The notes beneath the pieces are model-generated. The model ran no database searches and had not been told where the DNA came from. It worked only from the letters and a program-made list of their open reading frames with translations. From positions 1 through 5,052 of the forward strand of contig JANMNT010000305.1 in the NCBI GenBank assembly GCA_031368465.1: a stretch of 5,052 nt of DNA. Direction: 5' to 3'. The position numbers and the translations under genes are program-made. Source of the stretch: UKL13-2 sp031368465. Its GTDB lineage: Bacteria; Pseudomonadota; Gammaproteobacteria; Burkholderiales; Usitatibacteraceae. Shown one piece after another: positions 1-5,052 of this stretch (its first letter is position 1; each line of letters opens with the position of its first letter).

Positions 1-1490
1 GGTGTTTTGTCCTTTTCAACCATGGCCTGATAGAACAGCGGTCGCGGCAGTCGTTTCAGACATTCACCATTGAGTCCGTCAACGCTGGCTTTTTCAACAA
101 ACTGCTTGACCAGTTTCGGGCCGCAACCCAAGTTTGAGGTGCCGTGTCCGACATTTGGCGCGACAAAATGCACGCTGTTGGAAAAATTCGTTTTGACTTC
201 ATCACCAAACAGCGGCGGCGTGACCGGATCAAGACCACCCGACAAAATCAGAATTGGTTTATCGGATTTGACCGGCGTATAAAAATCCGCCGGCACGTTG
301 CCTTTTGGCCAGACTTCGCACGCTGTCGAAAATTCGCGGATAAAGCTGTCGCGAAACGGTGCGATTTTTTCAGCGGCCGCACGTGCCGCCGCGTCGATGC
401 GCGGTACATCCTCGGCACAGGTCACCGACATGCGCATACCAATGGCCATCTTGTTTTCGGCCATATCCATGAAACCACCGGACTGCGCGTACAGCGGTGC
501 AAAATTATTCAAGCCGGCCTGTTTTAACGATTCCGGCAGCATCGCCACCATCTGCGGAATGTAAAGTGACGTGAACACCATCATTGCCACATTGTCGCGC
601 GAGAGTGTGATTTCGCGGGCAATGCCGGTGAGTGGGTCGGCGACGGTTGCCTTTTGCGGTGTTTTGTCCAAACGTGTCAACAGTGCCGCAAAATCGGCAC
701 GCATCTTCGGATAAGACTTATTGCACACCGCCGATTTCTCGCAGGCGACAAAGGCGGATTCGAGTGCCGCACCGGCGTCGCGCGCAAACGTCGCCGGCAG
801 TGCCAGCGAGGTCGATGCCACGCTGTCGATGACCATCGAGCGTACTTGCGCCGGATATCGACGCAGGTATTCCTGGGCGGAGCGGGTGCCATAGGAAGCG
901 CCCCACAGGTTGATCTTGTCATAACCAAGCGCGGCGCGAACCTCGTCATAGTCCGCCATCGCGGTGGTGGTACCGTATTGGGTAAGGTCGGCTTTTTTGG
1001 CTAATTCGTCTCGACACTCGCCATACAGTTTCAAGGTCATCGCGCGCCGTGTGGCAGGATTTGCCAACTCCGGTGTGTCGTCGGTCGGGAATTTGCAGGT
1101 CAACAAATTCGACTTACCGGTGCCGCGCTGATCGATAAACACAATATCGCGTTTGGTATTGAGCCCGCCGAGAATGATTTGTGCGGCGGGCATCACGTCC
1201 GATGCCGCCTGCCCGGGACCACCGGCAAAAAAGAAAATCGGATCTGGCTCCTTGATCCGCGCCGAAGCCGGCATGACAACAATATTCAACGCAATTCTGC
1301 GTCCCGCTTTTGTCTCGCGGTTTTCGATCACCTCGAGCGTGCCGCATTTCACGGCGTTCTCAATGCCTGGAACGCGACATTCCTTGAGCGCAATGCGCGG
1401 CGTGGATGTCGGGACATTTTCGGCTGAACAGCCGCCCGCCAAAACCACGATCAAAGCGGATAAGACGGAAAAAACAACGTTTGTTTTCAT
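1..1490 (-). CDS. Lipoprotein alpha/beta-hydrolase, TAP/S33 peptidase-like (3' end off window)
   Basis: Reading the minus strand from the ATG at 1490 gives 496 uninterrupted codons to the window edge, so the extreme C-terminus is missing. A signal peptide of about 20 residues ends in a lipobox-like LAGGC with Cys21, so export and lipid anchoring are expected. The oxyanion-type motif AGGPG is at residues 89-93, DQRGTG at 120-125, and the nucleophile elbow GASYGT puts the catalytic Ser at 199. The other triad residues are likely Asp421 (in SGGLDPVTP) and His449 (in NVGHGT). This motif order matches tripeptidyl-aminopeptidase/proline-iminopeptidase-like hydrolases, usually about 500 residues long, so little should be missing. 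By family it would release N-terminal peptides or hydrolyse esters or amides in the envelope; the substrate cannot be read from sequence. An in-frame ATG at 1511 adds seven residues (MFKPDTI) before the chosen start. Neither start has a good Shine-Dalgarno sequence. The methyltransferase gene diverges from it. Confidence 0.9.
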   Translation of the reverse strand, partial: MKTNVVFSVLSALIVVLAGGCSAENVPTSTPRIALKECRVPGIENAVKCGTLEVIENRETKAGRRIALNIVVMPASARIKEPDPIFFFAGGPGQAASDVMPAAQIILGGLNTKRDIVFIDQRGTGKSNLLTCKFPTDDTPELANPATRRAMTLKLYGECRDELAKKADLTQYGTTTAMADYDEVRAALGYDKINLWGASYGTRSAQEYLRRYPAQVRSMVIDSVASTSLALPATFARDAGAALESAFVACEKSAVCNKSYPKMRADFAALLTRLDKTPQKATVADPLTGIAREITLSRDNVAMMVFTSLYIPQMVAMLPESLKQAGLNNFAPLYAQSGGFMDMAENKMAIGMRMSVTCAEDVPRIDAAARAAAEKIAPFRDSFIREFSTACEVWPKGNVPADFYTPVKSDKPILILSGGLDPVTPPLFGDEVKTNFSNSVHFVAPNVGHGTSNLGCGPKLVKQFVEKASVDGLNGECLKRLPRPLFYQAMVEKDKT

Positions 1491-1518
1491 AATGGTGTCG
1501 GGTTTGAACATGCAGCGC

Positions 1519-1548
1519 ACTTTAGCCGATACGCTTGTTGTGCGACAA
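1519..1548 (-). promoter_or_regulatory. Candidate promoter of the hydrolase gene
   Basis: On the minus strand, TTGTCG (1548-1543) and TAAAGT (1524-1519) are separated by 18 bases. Each matches four of six sigma-70 consensus positions. Transcription would start near 1512, leaving about 21 untranslated bases before the ATG at 1490 or essentially none before the alternative ATG at 1511. A short inverted repeat, GTTGT-GCG-ACAAC (1537-1549), overlaps the -35 element and might be a protein site, but it is too short to be sure of. This is assigned by eye only. Confidence 0.35.
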
Positions 1549-1611
1549 CCCATTTTGATGAAACCCGCCAATAACGCGACGAAAGCCGGCATTTGCGGCT
1601 TGTAAGCAACC

Positions 1612-1617
1612 TATAAT
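1612..1617 (+). promoter_or_regulatory. Consensus -10 box of the methyltransferase gene; mRNA probably leaderless
   Basis: A perfect TATAAT lies only seven bases before the ATG at 1625. With the usual distance of six to eight bases, transcription would begin at or within a base or two of the A of the start codon. No Shine-Dalgarno-like sequence is present between the box and the ATG. No convincing -35 hexamer is visible at 16-18 bases spacing (the region at 1589-1594 reads GCATTT), and there is no TG extension of the -10 box. Confidence 0.55.
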
Positions 1618-1624
1618 CGCGCCA

Positions 1625-2248
1625 ATGACCAATCAGCCTGCGCCACCCGCTTTTCCGAAGCTCGACCCGGCCACGCCCGCGTTTTGGGATGTACGATTCA
1701 GTGCAAATTTCACGCCTTGGGATCGCGGCGGACCGCCGGCAAATTTTCTGGCGTTTGTGCGGCAAATGCCGCCATGCCGATCATTGATTCCCGGCTGCGG
1801 CAACGCGCACGAAGTGGGATATCTAATCAAGTGCGGCTGGGGTGTCACGGCGATTGATTTTTCGCCGGTCGCGGTCGCGCGCGCCAAACAGGCGCTTGAA
1901 TCCAGCGGTCTGCCCGGTCGTCATGTCGTCGAAGCAGACTTTTTTGATTCGCGGTGGACGGCAGACCGGTTTGATTTTGTTTATGAAAGCGCATTTTTAT
2001 GCGCCCTTCCAATCACCATGCGTGCCGACTGGGCGGCGCAAATCGCACGGGTCACGGCGGCAGGCGGCGTGCTCGCCGGCTATTTTTTTATCGATGAGGA
2101 TGTCAAAGGGCCGCCGTTTGGTATTGCCGACAGCGAATTGCATAACCTGCTATCACCGCACTTTGATTTGATTGACAGCCAAATCCCGGCCGATTCAATC
2201 GCGGTCTTCAAGGGAAAAGAACGCTGGATGGTTTGGCGCCGGCGCTAG
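1625..2248 (+). CDS. TPMT-family SAM-dependent methyltransferase
   Basis: This is a complete 207-residue protein. The N-terminal block FWDVRF (20-25) followed by TPWDRGGPP (30-38) is the signature of the thiopurine S-methyltransferase (TPMT) family. The SAM-binding motif I is PGCGNAHE (56-63), the acidic residue at the end of strand 2 is Asp78 (in AIDFSP), AD (104-105) follows strand 3, and FDFVYE (116-121) leads into strand 4. The length fits the compact bacterial members of about 200 residues. Known relatives methylate thiols, thiocyanate or halides, or selenium and tellurium compounds; the acceptor here is not predictable. The protein should be soluble and cytosolic, as there is no signal peptide. 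The gene diverges from the hydrolase lipoprotein gene and converges on the PAS gene with 21 bases between stop codons. The start follows from the alignment of the family block and from the -10 box just upstream. Confidence 0.9.
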   Translation: MTNQPAPPAFPKLDPATPAFWDVRFSANFTPWDRGGPPANFLAFVRQMPPCRSLIPGCGNAHEVGYLIKCGWGVTAIDFSPVAVARAKQALESSGLPGRHVVEADFFDSRWTADRFDFVYESAFLCALPITMRADWAAQIARVTAAGGVLAGYFFIDEDVKGPPFGIADSELHNLLSPHFDLIDSQIPADSIAVFKGKERWMVWRRR

Positions 2249-2269
2249 GCACACCACCCGCGCGGCCAA

Positions 2270-3475
2270 TCAGTTTCCGTTGCCGGTCAACTTTTCGGCA
2301 CGTCGCTGGCTGATTTCGCTTGGAATGTTGGTAACGATGATTGCCGCCCGCAGGGCCTTTTTGCCTTCATTGCCGTCGATATCAATCGGCGTTACGTAAA
2401 GGCGCACCGGCAGTGGTCTGCCCTGGTTGGTGCGCACAAAAACATCCAGCGCGCCGGGCTGCTTGAGGTTCAGGGCGGTGTCAAAAAACGTATCCCAGTT
2501 TGCATTTGGTTCGACTGGTGCAATCAGGCTGTTCAGCGTTGTCTCGGCGAGATCGCGGTGGCTGTAGCCGAAGGTCCGTTCGGCCGCGGCATTCCATTCG
2601 ATGATTTGACCGCGCTGATCGCACTCAATAACCGGTAGCAGGGTTGATTCCATGTGGCGGGAAAGTGTTTCGACGCGGCGCTTCGCCTCAGCCTGCGCGC
2701 GCTTGACGACCATTGCGCGGTGTTCGAGTTTCTGCAGGTCGGCACCCAGTGATGTGGTATTTTCCGCCGCCTCGAGGCGGTGCTGCTCATTTTCCATTTC
2801 GGACGCAAGGCGCGCGCGGATGATTTTGTACTGCAACTCGGCCATATAGATGATGGAACCCATCATCAGCATCGAAATGCTGCCTGCGATCCAGTTACCA
2901 TCGGCGCGCATGAAAAAAACGTAAATTGCCGCCGGAAACGCCGCCGGGAACGCGAGTGCGGCGTGTGCGAACCGCACCGGCGAATACGGCACCACCGATC
3001 CACCGACAAATCCCATAATAGCGATCAGTGAAAACAGTGCGCGAAAAATCGGATCGGCAACGTACAACCAGGTACCAAGCAGGCCCCATTGAATACCGGC
3101 GAGGAAATTTCCCAGAATCAATAGCCGCGCCCATTTGTCGGGGTCATTGATCACGCCCTCATTCGTATAATGCCAAATCACAGTGGCGCGGAAAACCAGC
3201 ACGCCGACCGCAAATGCCAGCCAGGCAATACCGCGTCCGCCATCGCCAGTCGAATACAACATCAAGAATGTCAATACCGTGCCCAGCAGCGACAACGCCA
3301 TCGACGTCGGCATGGCTTGGTAAATCTCGGCCGTCTGCCGGCGCTTTAGCTCAAGCGCGAACGCCGGCGACACCTGGGGCGGCGCGCCGCGCCGGTCACC
3401 GCCATTGCCTTTGCCGGGGTCCCGTTGAGAATTCGCCGCGCGCCGGGCAAATCCTGCTGTCACGTTGTCGGTCAT
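2270..3475 (-). CDS. Membrane PAS-domain sensor protein without a recognisable output domain
   Basis: 401 residues. After a hydrophilic, Gly/Arg-rich N-terminus (1-50) come about six hydrophobic segments, roughly at 57-75, 82-101, 116-139, 144-163, 168-189 and 193-212. They are followed by a charged helical, probably coiled-coil stretch (215-275) and one PAS domain (about 272-385; PAS-like landmarks IIEWNAAAERTFGYS at 291-305 and a final strand near 376-384). This architecture is the usual front half of diguanylate cyclases or histidine kinases. Here the protein ends about 16 residues after the PAS domain: there is no GGDEF, EAL, HisKA or HATPase motif. It would sense a membrane or cytosolic signal through the inner membrane and must signal through a partner, if at all. 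The start ATG has only a weak purine-rich AAAGAA in front. A CRP-like palindrome lies about 70 bases upstream. No terminator is visible in the 21 bases separating it from the convergent methyltransferase gene. Confidence 0.85.
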   Translation of the reverse strand: MTDNVTAGFARRAANSQRDPGKGNGGDRRGAPPQVSPAFALELKRRQTAEIYQAMPTSMALSLLGTVLTFLMLYSTGDGGRGIAWLAFAVGVLVFRATVIWHYTNEGVINDPDKWARLLILGNFLAGIQWGLLGTWLYVADPIFRALFSLIAIMGFVGGSVVPYSPVRFAHAALAFPAAFPAAIYVFFMRADGNWIAGSISMLMMGSIIYMAELQYKIIRARLASEMENEQHRLEAAENTTSLGADLQKLEHRAMVVKRAQAEAKRRVETLSRHMESTLLPVIECDQRGQIIEWNAAAERTFGYSHRDLAETTLNSLIAPVEPNANWDTFFDTALNLKQPGALDVFVRTNQGRPLPVRLYVTPIDIDGNEGKKALRAAIIVTNIPSEISQRRAEKLTGNGN

Positions 3476-3530
3476 ATATTTGTTCTTTATGAACGTTTGT
3501 TAAGATAAACACGTTACACGCGATTAATTC

Positions 3531-3560
3531 CACAAACTGTGAAGCAGTTCACAATTTGTG
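3531..3560. promoter_or_regulatory. CRP/Vfr/Clp-type operator within a 13-bp-arm inverted repeat
   Basis: Arms at 3531-3543 and 3548-3560 are complementary at 12 of 13 positions around the four-base centre GCAG. The inner part is TGTGA (3538-3542), six bases, TCACA (3549-3553), which equals the core consensus of cAMP-receptor-protein-type regulators with no mismatch. Flanking A- and T-rich triplets add to the resemblance. The centre is about 70 bases upstream of the PAS gene ATG, a plausible activator or repressor distance. On the plus strand the right arm runs into six T residues (3561-3566), so a weak terminator hairpin is the alternative reading. No plus-strand gene precedes it, which favours the operator. 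Confidence 0.5.
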
Positions 3561-3586
3561 TTTTTTGCAACGATTCCTGCCAAAGT

Positions 3587-3602
3587 TACCGCGATCGCGG
3601 TA
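3587..3602. repeat. 16-bp perfect palindrome
   Basis: TACCGCGATCGCGGTA is perfectly self-complementary and lies in non-coding DNA about 112 bases upstream of the PAS gene start. It could be a binding site for a dimeric regulator. It contains GCGATCGC, the cyanobacterial HIP1 octamer, but I saw no other copies in the window, so HIP1 is not a good explanation. Function unknown. Confidence 0.5.
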
Positions 3603-3686
3603 TCACCGGCGGCGGACATTGCAACCAGTGTTGCCGTGTTTCCGTCAAAACGGCAAAAGCGCAACGGCGAATTTGGTTGATTGCGA

Positions 3687-3702
3687 CGGGCAAATTTGCC
3701 CG
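3687..3702. repeat. 16-bp perfect palindrome beside the terminator
   Basis: CGGGCAAATTTGCCCG is perfectly self-complementary and abuts the A8 tract that forms one side of the terminator stem. On the minus strand it follows the T-tract, so it would be a second hairpin behind the dksA-like gene. It may act as a back-up hairpin or as a binding site. Confidence 0.5.
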
Positions 3703-3736
3703 AAAAAAAACCGCGACACGGTGGTCGCGGTTTTTT
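3703..3736 (-). terminator. Bidirectional rho-independent terminator behind the dksA-like gene
   Basis: The GC core CCGCGAC (3711-3717) pairs with GTCGCGG (3724-3730) around a six-base loop. It is flanked by A8 on the left and T6 on the right, giving a stem of up to 13 base pairs. On the minus strand it lies about 25 bases after the tandem stops of the dksA-like gene (TAG 3763-3761, then in-frame TGA 3760-3758) and ends in eight T residues. The structure is nearly symmetric, so it should also stop transcription arriving on the plus strand. Confidence 0.85.
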
Positions 3737-3760
3737 ATGCCACGGTGGGCAATTCAGTCA

Positions 3761-4876
3761 CTACTCGCCAAACATGCGCTGCTTGAGTTCCCGGCGCTCC
3801 TGCGCTTCAATGGTCAGGGTCGCCGTCGGCCTTGCCAATAAACGTGGCACGCCGATTGGATCGCCTGTTTCTTCGCAGTAGCCGTATGAGCCGTCCTCGA
3901 TGCGCAGCAACGCCGCCTCGACTTTTTTCAACAACTTGCGTTCGCGGTCGCGGGCGCGCAACTCTAGCGCATGCTCTTCTTCCAACGTGGCGCGGTCAGC
4001 CGGATCCGGCACAATTGACAGTTCGCGCAAATGTTCGGTGGTCTGGCCGGCGTTGTCGCGCAGCTGCGATTGTAACTCGGTCAATCGTTGCTTAAAAAAG
4101 GCCAACTGCGCCTTTGACATGTATTCACTTTTTGATTGTTTGAGTATTTCCGCCTCGGACAACAATCCGCCGACACGTTTGGTATTGGGATTAAACGGCA
4201 ATACATTGGATGTCACCGCTTTTGCCGTCAGCGATTTTGGCAATGGCCGAGTCGGCGCGTGAACCGCTACCGTTGGTATCACGGGTGGTGTCGCAGCGAC
4301 CGTTCCTCGACCGGTTTTACCTGGAACGATTGCAATTGATGCCGCCATTGGCGCAATAGAACCCTTCGCGCCCTTAATGTTTTGCACAACAACTTCAACC
4401 TTTTCGACCTTGCCGAGTTTGGTGACCTTGCCCGGCTTTTGGTTCTTGTCCGCCTTTGTGGCGTCGATTTTGGTTTTGGCTGGCGCGGCGGGTACAGGTT
4501 TCGCTTTTGGCGTCACTTTTTGCGTTACTTTACTGGTTTTGGCGGCTGGCGATTTGATCGCCCTCGCAGCCTTTGGAGCAGGTTTGGCCGGCTTTGCCTT
4601 GACAACAACTTTTGGCTTTTTTGCGACTGGTTTTGCGGGTTTCTTGACTTTTGACACGACGACTTTCTTCACGACTTTTTTCGCGATCTTTGGGAGAGGT
4701 TTCTTTTTTGCAACCTTAATGACTTTTTTGGCGGCTTTGGCACCTTTAGGTTTGACGACCTTCTTTGCACCGGCCTTTGCAGCCACCTTCTTCACCACCT
4801 TGCCCGCCTTGACAACTTTAGCGGCGCCTTTTTTAGGCATTTTTGCGGTTGATTTGGTTTTTTTAGCAGTGGCCAA
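3761..4876 (-). CDS. dksA: DksA-family RNA polymerase-binding protein with long Lys/Ala-rich N-terminal extension
   Basis: 371 residues from a TTG start. Residues 251-371 are a full DksA/TraR module: EYMSKAQLAFF, the coiled-coil tip DPADRA with both acidic residues (Asp291, Asp294) that in E. coli DksA act at the polymerase active site, the ELRARDRERKLLKK helix, and the C-terminal globular part. Only one of the four zinc cysteines remains (Cys334); the others are Thr337, Thr356 and Ala359, as in single-cysteine DksA forms. Residues 1-170 or so are mostly Lys, Ala, Val and Pro (AKKVVK- and KPAKPV-like units), like histone H1 or AlgP tails. A Pro/Thr/Val-rich linker reaches to about 250. E. coli DksA has 151 residues and no such tail. 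By family it binds the polymerase secondary channel with ppGpp to adjust rRNA and biosynthetic promoters; the tail could hold it on DNA or RNA. In-frame starts at 4906 (TTG) and 4894 (ATG) lack a Shine-Dalgarno sequence. Confidence 0.9.
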   Translation of the reverse strand: MATAKKTKSTAKMPKKGAAKVVKAGKVVKKVAAKAGAKKVVKPKGAKAAKKVIKVAKKKPLPKIAKKVVKKVVVSKVKKPAKPVAKKPKVVVKAKPAKPAPKAARAIKSPAAKTSKVTQKVTPKAKPVPAAPAKTKIDATKADKNQKPGKVTKLGKVEKVEVVVQNIKGAKGSIAPMAASIAIVPGKTGRGTVAATPPVIPTVAVHAPTRPLPKSLTAKAVTSNVLPFNPNTKRVGGLLSEAEILKQSKSEYMSKAQLAFFKQRLTELQSQLRDNAGQTTEHLRELSIVPDPADRATLEEEHALELRARDRERKLLKKVEAALLRIEDGSYGYCEETGDPIGVPRLLARPTATLTIEAQERRELKQRMFGE

Positions 4877-4882
4877 CGTTTT

Positions 4883-4888
4883 CTCCTC
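4883..4888 (-). promoter_or_regulatory. Strong Shine-Dalgarno deciding the TTG start of the dksA-like gene
   Basis: GAGGAG on the minus strand is followed after six bases (AAAACG) by TTG at 4876, and the protein then begins with ATAKKTK, a usual start for lysine-tailed proteins. This is the only good ribosome-binding site in the region. It lies downstream of the alternative starts at 4906 and 4894, which makes them unlikely. Confidence 0.75.
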
Positions 4889-5015
4889 GCACATTTCGAT
4901 GGTCAATTAGAAAGGCAATTGGCTCACCGGCATATGCACAACTTCGATCGAATACGGCAAAAAGGCACGGACGATACGGAAGACAATCAGCCGCCCTTAT
5001 TTTTGAAAACGCGTA

Positions 5016-5044
5016 AGTCTACTGAAAGCAGCCAGCAAACACAA
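5016..5044 (-). promoter_or_regulatory. Candidate promoter of the dksA-like gene
   Basis: On the minus strand TTGTGT (5044-5039) and TAGACT (5021-5016) are separated by exactly 17 bases. They match three and four of six consensus positions. Transcription would begin near 5009, giving a leader of about 130 bases. The bases after the -10 element (TACGCG) are GC-rich, as in promoters under stringent control, but this is only suggestive. Confidence 0.3.
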
Positions 5045-5052
5045 TCTACATC

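Larger units (their letters stand above)
3476..3760. other. Intergenic region dense in inverted repeats
   Basis: This stretch of 285 bases lies between the start of the PAS gene and the stop of the dksA-like gene and has no credible coding region. It holds, in order: a 30-base inverted repeat with a CRP-type core (3531-3560), a 16-base perfect palindrome (3587-3602), a small GCAAC-CAGT-GTTGC hairpin (3621-3634), a second 16-base perfect palindrome (3687-3702) and a long terminator stem (3703-3736). The part near 3475 must also hold the PAS gene promoter. A minus-strand TATCTT at 3507-3502 is a possible -10 box, but it lacks a -35 partner. A small RNA is possible but not shown. Confidence 0.6.
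4877..5052 (-). other. Upstream region of the dksA-like gene
   Basis: These 176 bases to the window edge hold the ribosome-binding site and, probably, the promoter of the dksA-like gene. An in-frame TAA at 4909-4907 closes the reading frame above it. No coding region is convincing on either strand: a plus-strand frame from an ATG at 4934 stays open to the edge but has no ribosome-binding site. Confidence 0.5.

Noticed and set aside
1153..1605. A 150-codon plus-strand frame, and the shorter frame from 144 to 527
   Set aside because: Both lie antisense to the lipoprotein hydrolase, whose motifs (lipobox, GASYGT, Asp and His) are well placed in one unbroken frame.
2249..2285. A possible terminator between the convergent methyltransferase and PAS genes
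   Set aside because: Only a five-base-pair TTGGC/GCCAA match with a long loop and no T-tract was found, so it is not supported.
3591..3598. GCGATCGC, the HIP1 octamer of cyanobacteria
   Set aside because: I saw only one copy, and the genes look proteobacterial.
3539..3841. A 100-codon plus-strand frame with CxxC-like cysteines
   Set aside because: It begins at a GTG inside the CRP-like repeat, runs through the terminator, overlaps the dksA-like gene antisense and has no ribosome-binding site.
4377..4910. A 177-codon plus-strand frame, hydrophobic and Phe/Ala/Thr-rich
   Set aside because: It is the antisense of the Lys/Ala-rich tail of the dksA-like gene; lysine and alanine codons read backwards as Phe/Leu and Gly/Ala/Arg. 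It has no ribosome-binding site or family resemblance.
4907..5000. A short minus-strand peptide frame ending in SQLPF just before the dksA-like gene, possibly a leader peptide
   Set aside because: It has only weak start codons without a ribosome-binding site, and no attenuator-like hairpins or codon runs.
4934..5052. A plus-strand frame beginning MHNFDRIRQKG, open to the window edge
   Set aside because: It has no Shine-Dalgarno sequence, no recognisable features, and crosses the likely promoter of the dksA-like gene. It could be reconsidered with more sequence to the right.

Overview
The window reads as part of a proteobacterial chromosome. It is probably from the gamma or beta class, judging by the DksA type: a single-cysteine form with the C-terminal signature RPTATLTIEAQERRE and a long lysine/alanine-rich N-terminus, a form I associate from memory with beta-proteobacteria and the Xanthomonas group. 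No database was searched, so the taxonomy is an inference. No transposase, integrase, tRNA, rRNA, CRISPR array or phage gene was seen. Gene density is ordinary.

Layout. (1) Positions 1-1490, minus strand: a lipoprotein alpha/beta-hydrolase of the TAP/S33 peptidase type, cut off at its C-terminus by the window edge. (2) 1491-1624: a short divergent promoter region. (3) 1625-2248, plus strand: a TPMT-family SAM-dependent methyltransferase whose -10 box sits so close to the ATG that the mRNA is probably leaderless. (4) 2270-3475, minus strand and convergent with the methyltransferase: a six-helix membrane sensor with a coiled coil and one PAS domain but no output domain. (5) 3476-3760: an intergenic stretch rich in inverted repeats, including a perfect CRP-type core (TGTGA-N6-TCACA) upstream of the PAS gene and a bidirectional terminator behind the next gene. 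(6) 3761-4876, minus strand: a DksA-family transcription factor with a histone-H1-like Lys/Ala-rich extension of about 250 residues. (7) 4877-5052: its upstream region with a strong Shine-Dalgarno sequence and a weak candidate promoter.

The genes do not form one operon. Each of the four appears to have its own promoter region, and nothing shows a common pathway. Two are regulatory (the DksA-like protein, which would act on RNA polymerase, and the membrane PAS protein). The other two are enzymes: a surface or periplasmic hydrolase and a cytosolic methyltransferase. No clear new multi-gene system is visible. The points most worth a second look are the tail-bearing, zinc-ligand-poor DksA, the output-less PAS membrane sensor with a CRP-like site upstream, and the likely leaderless methyltransferase transcript.
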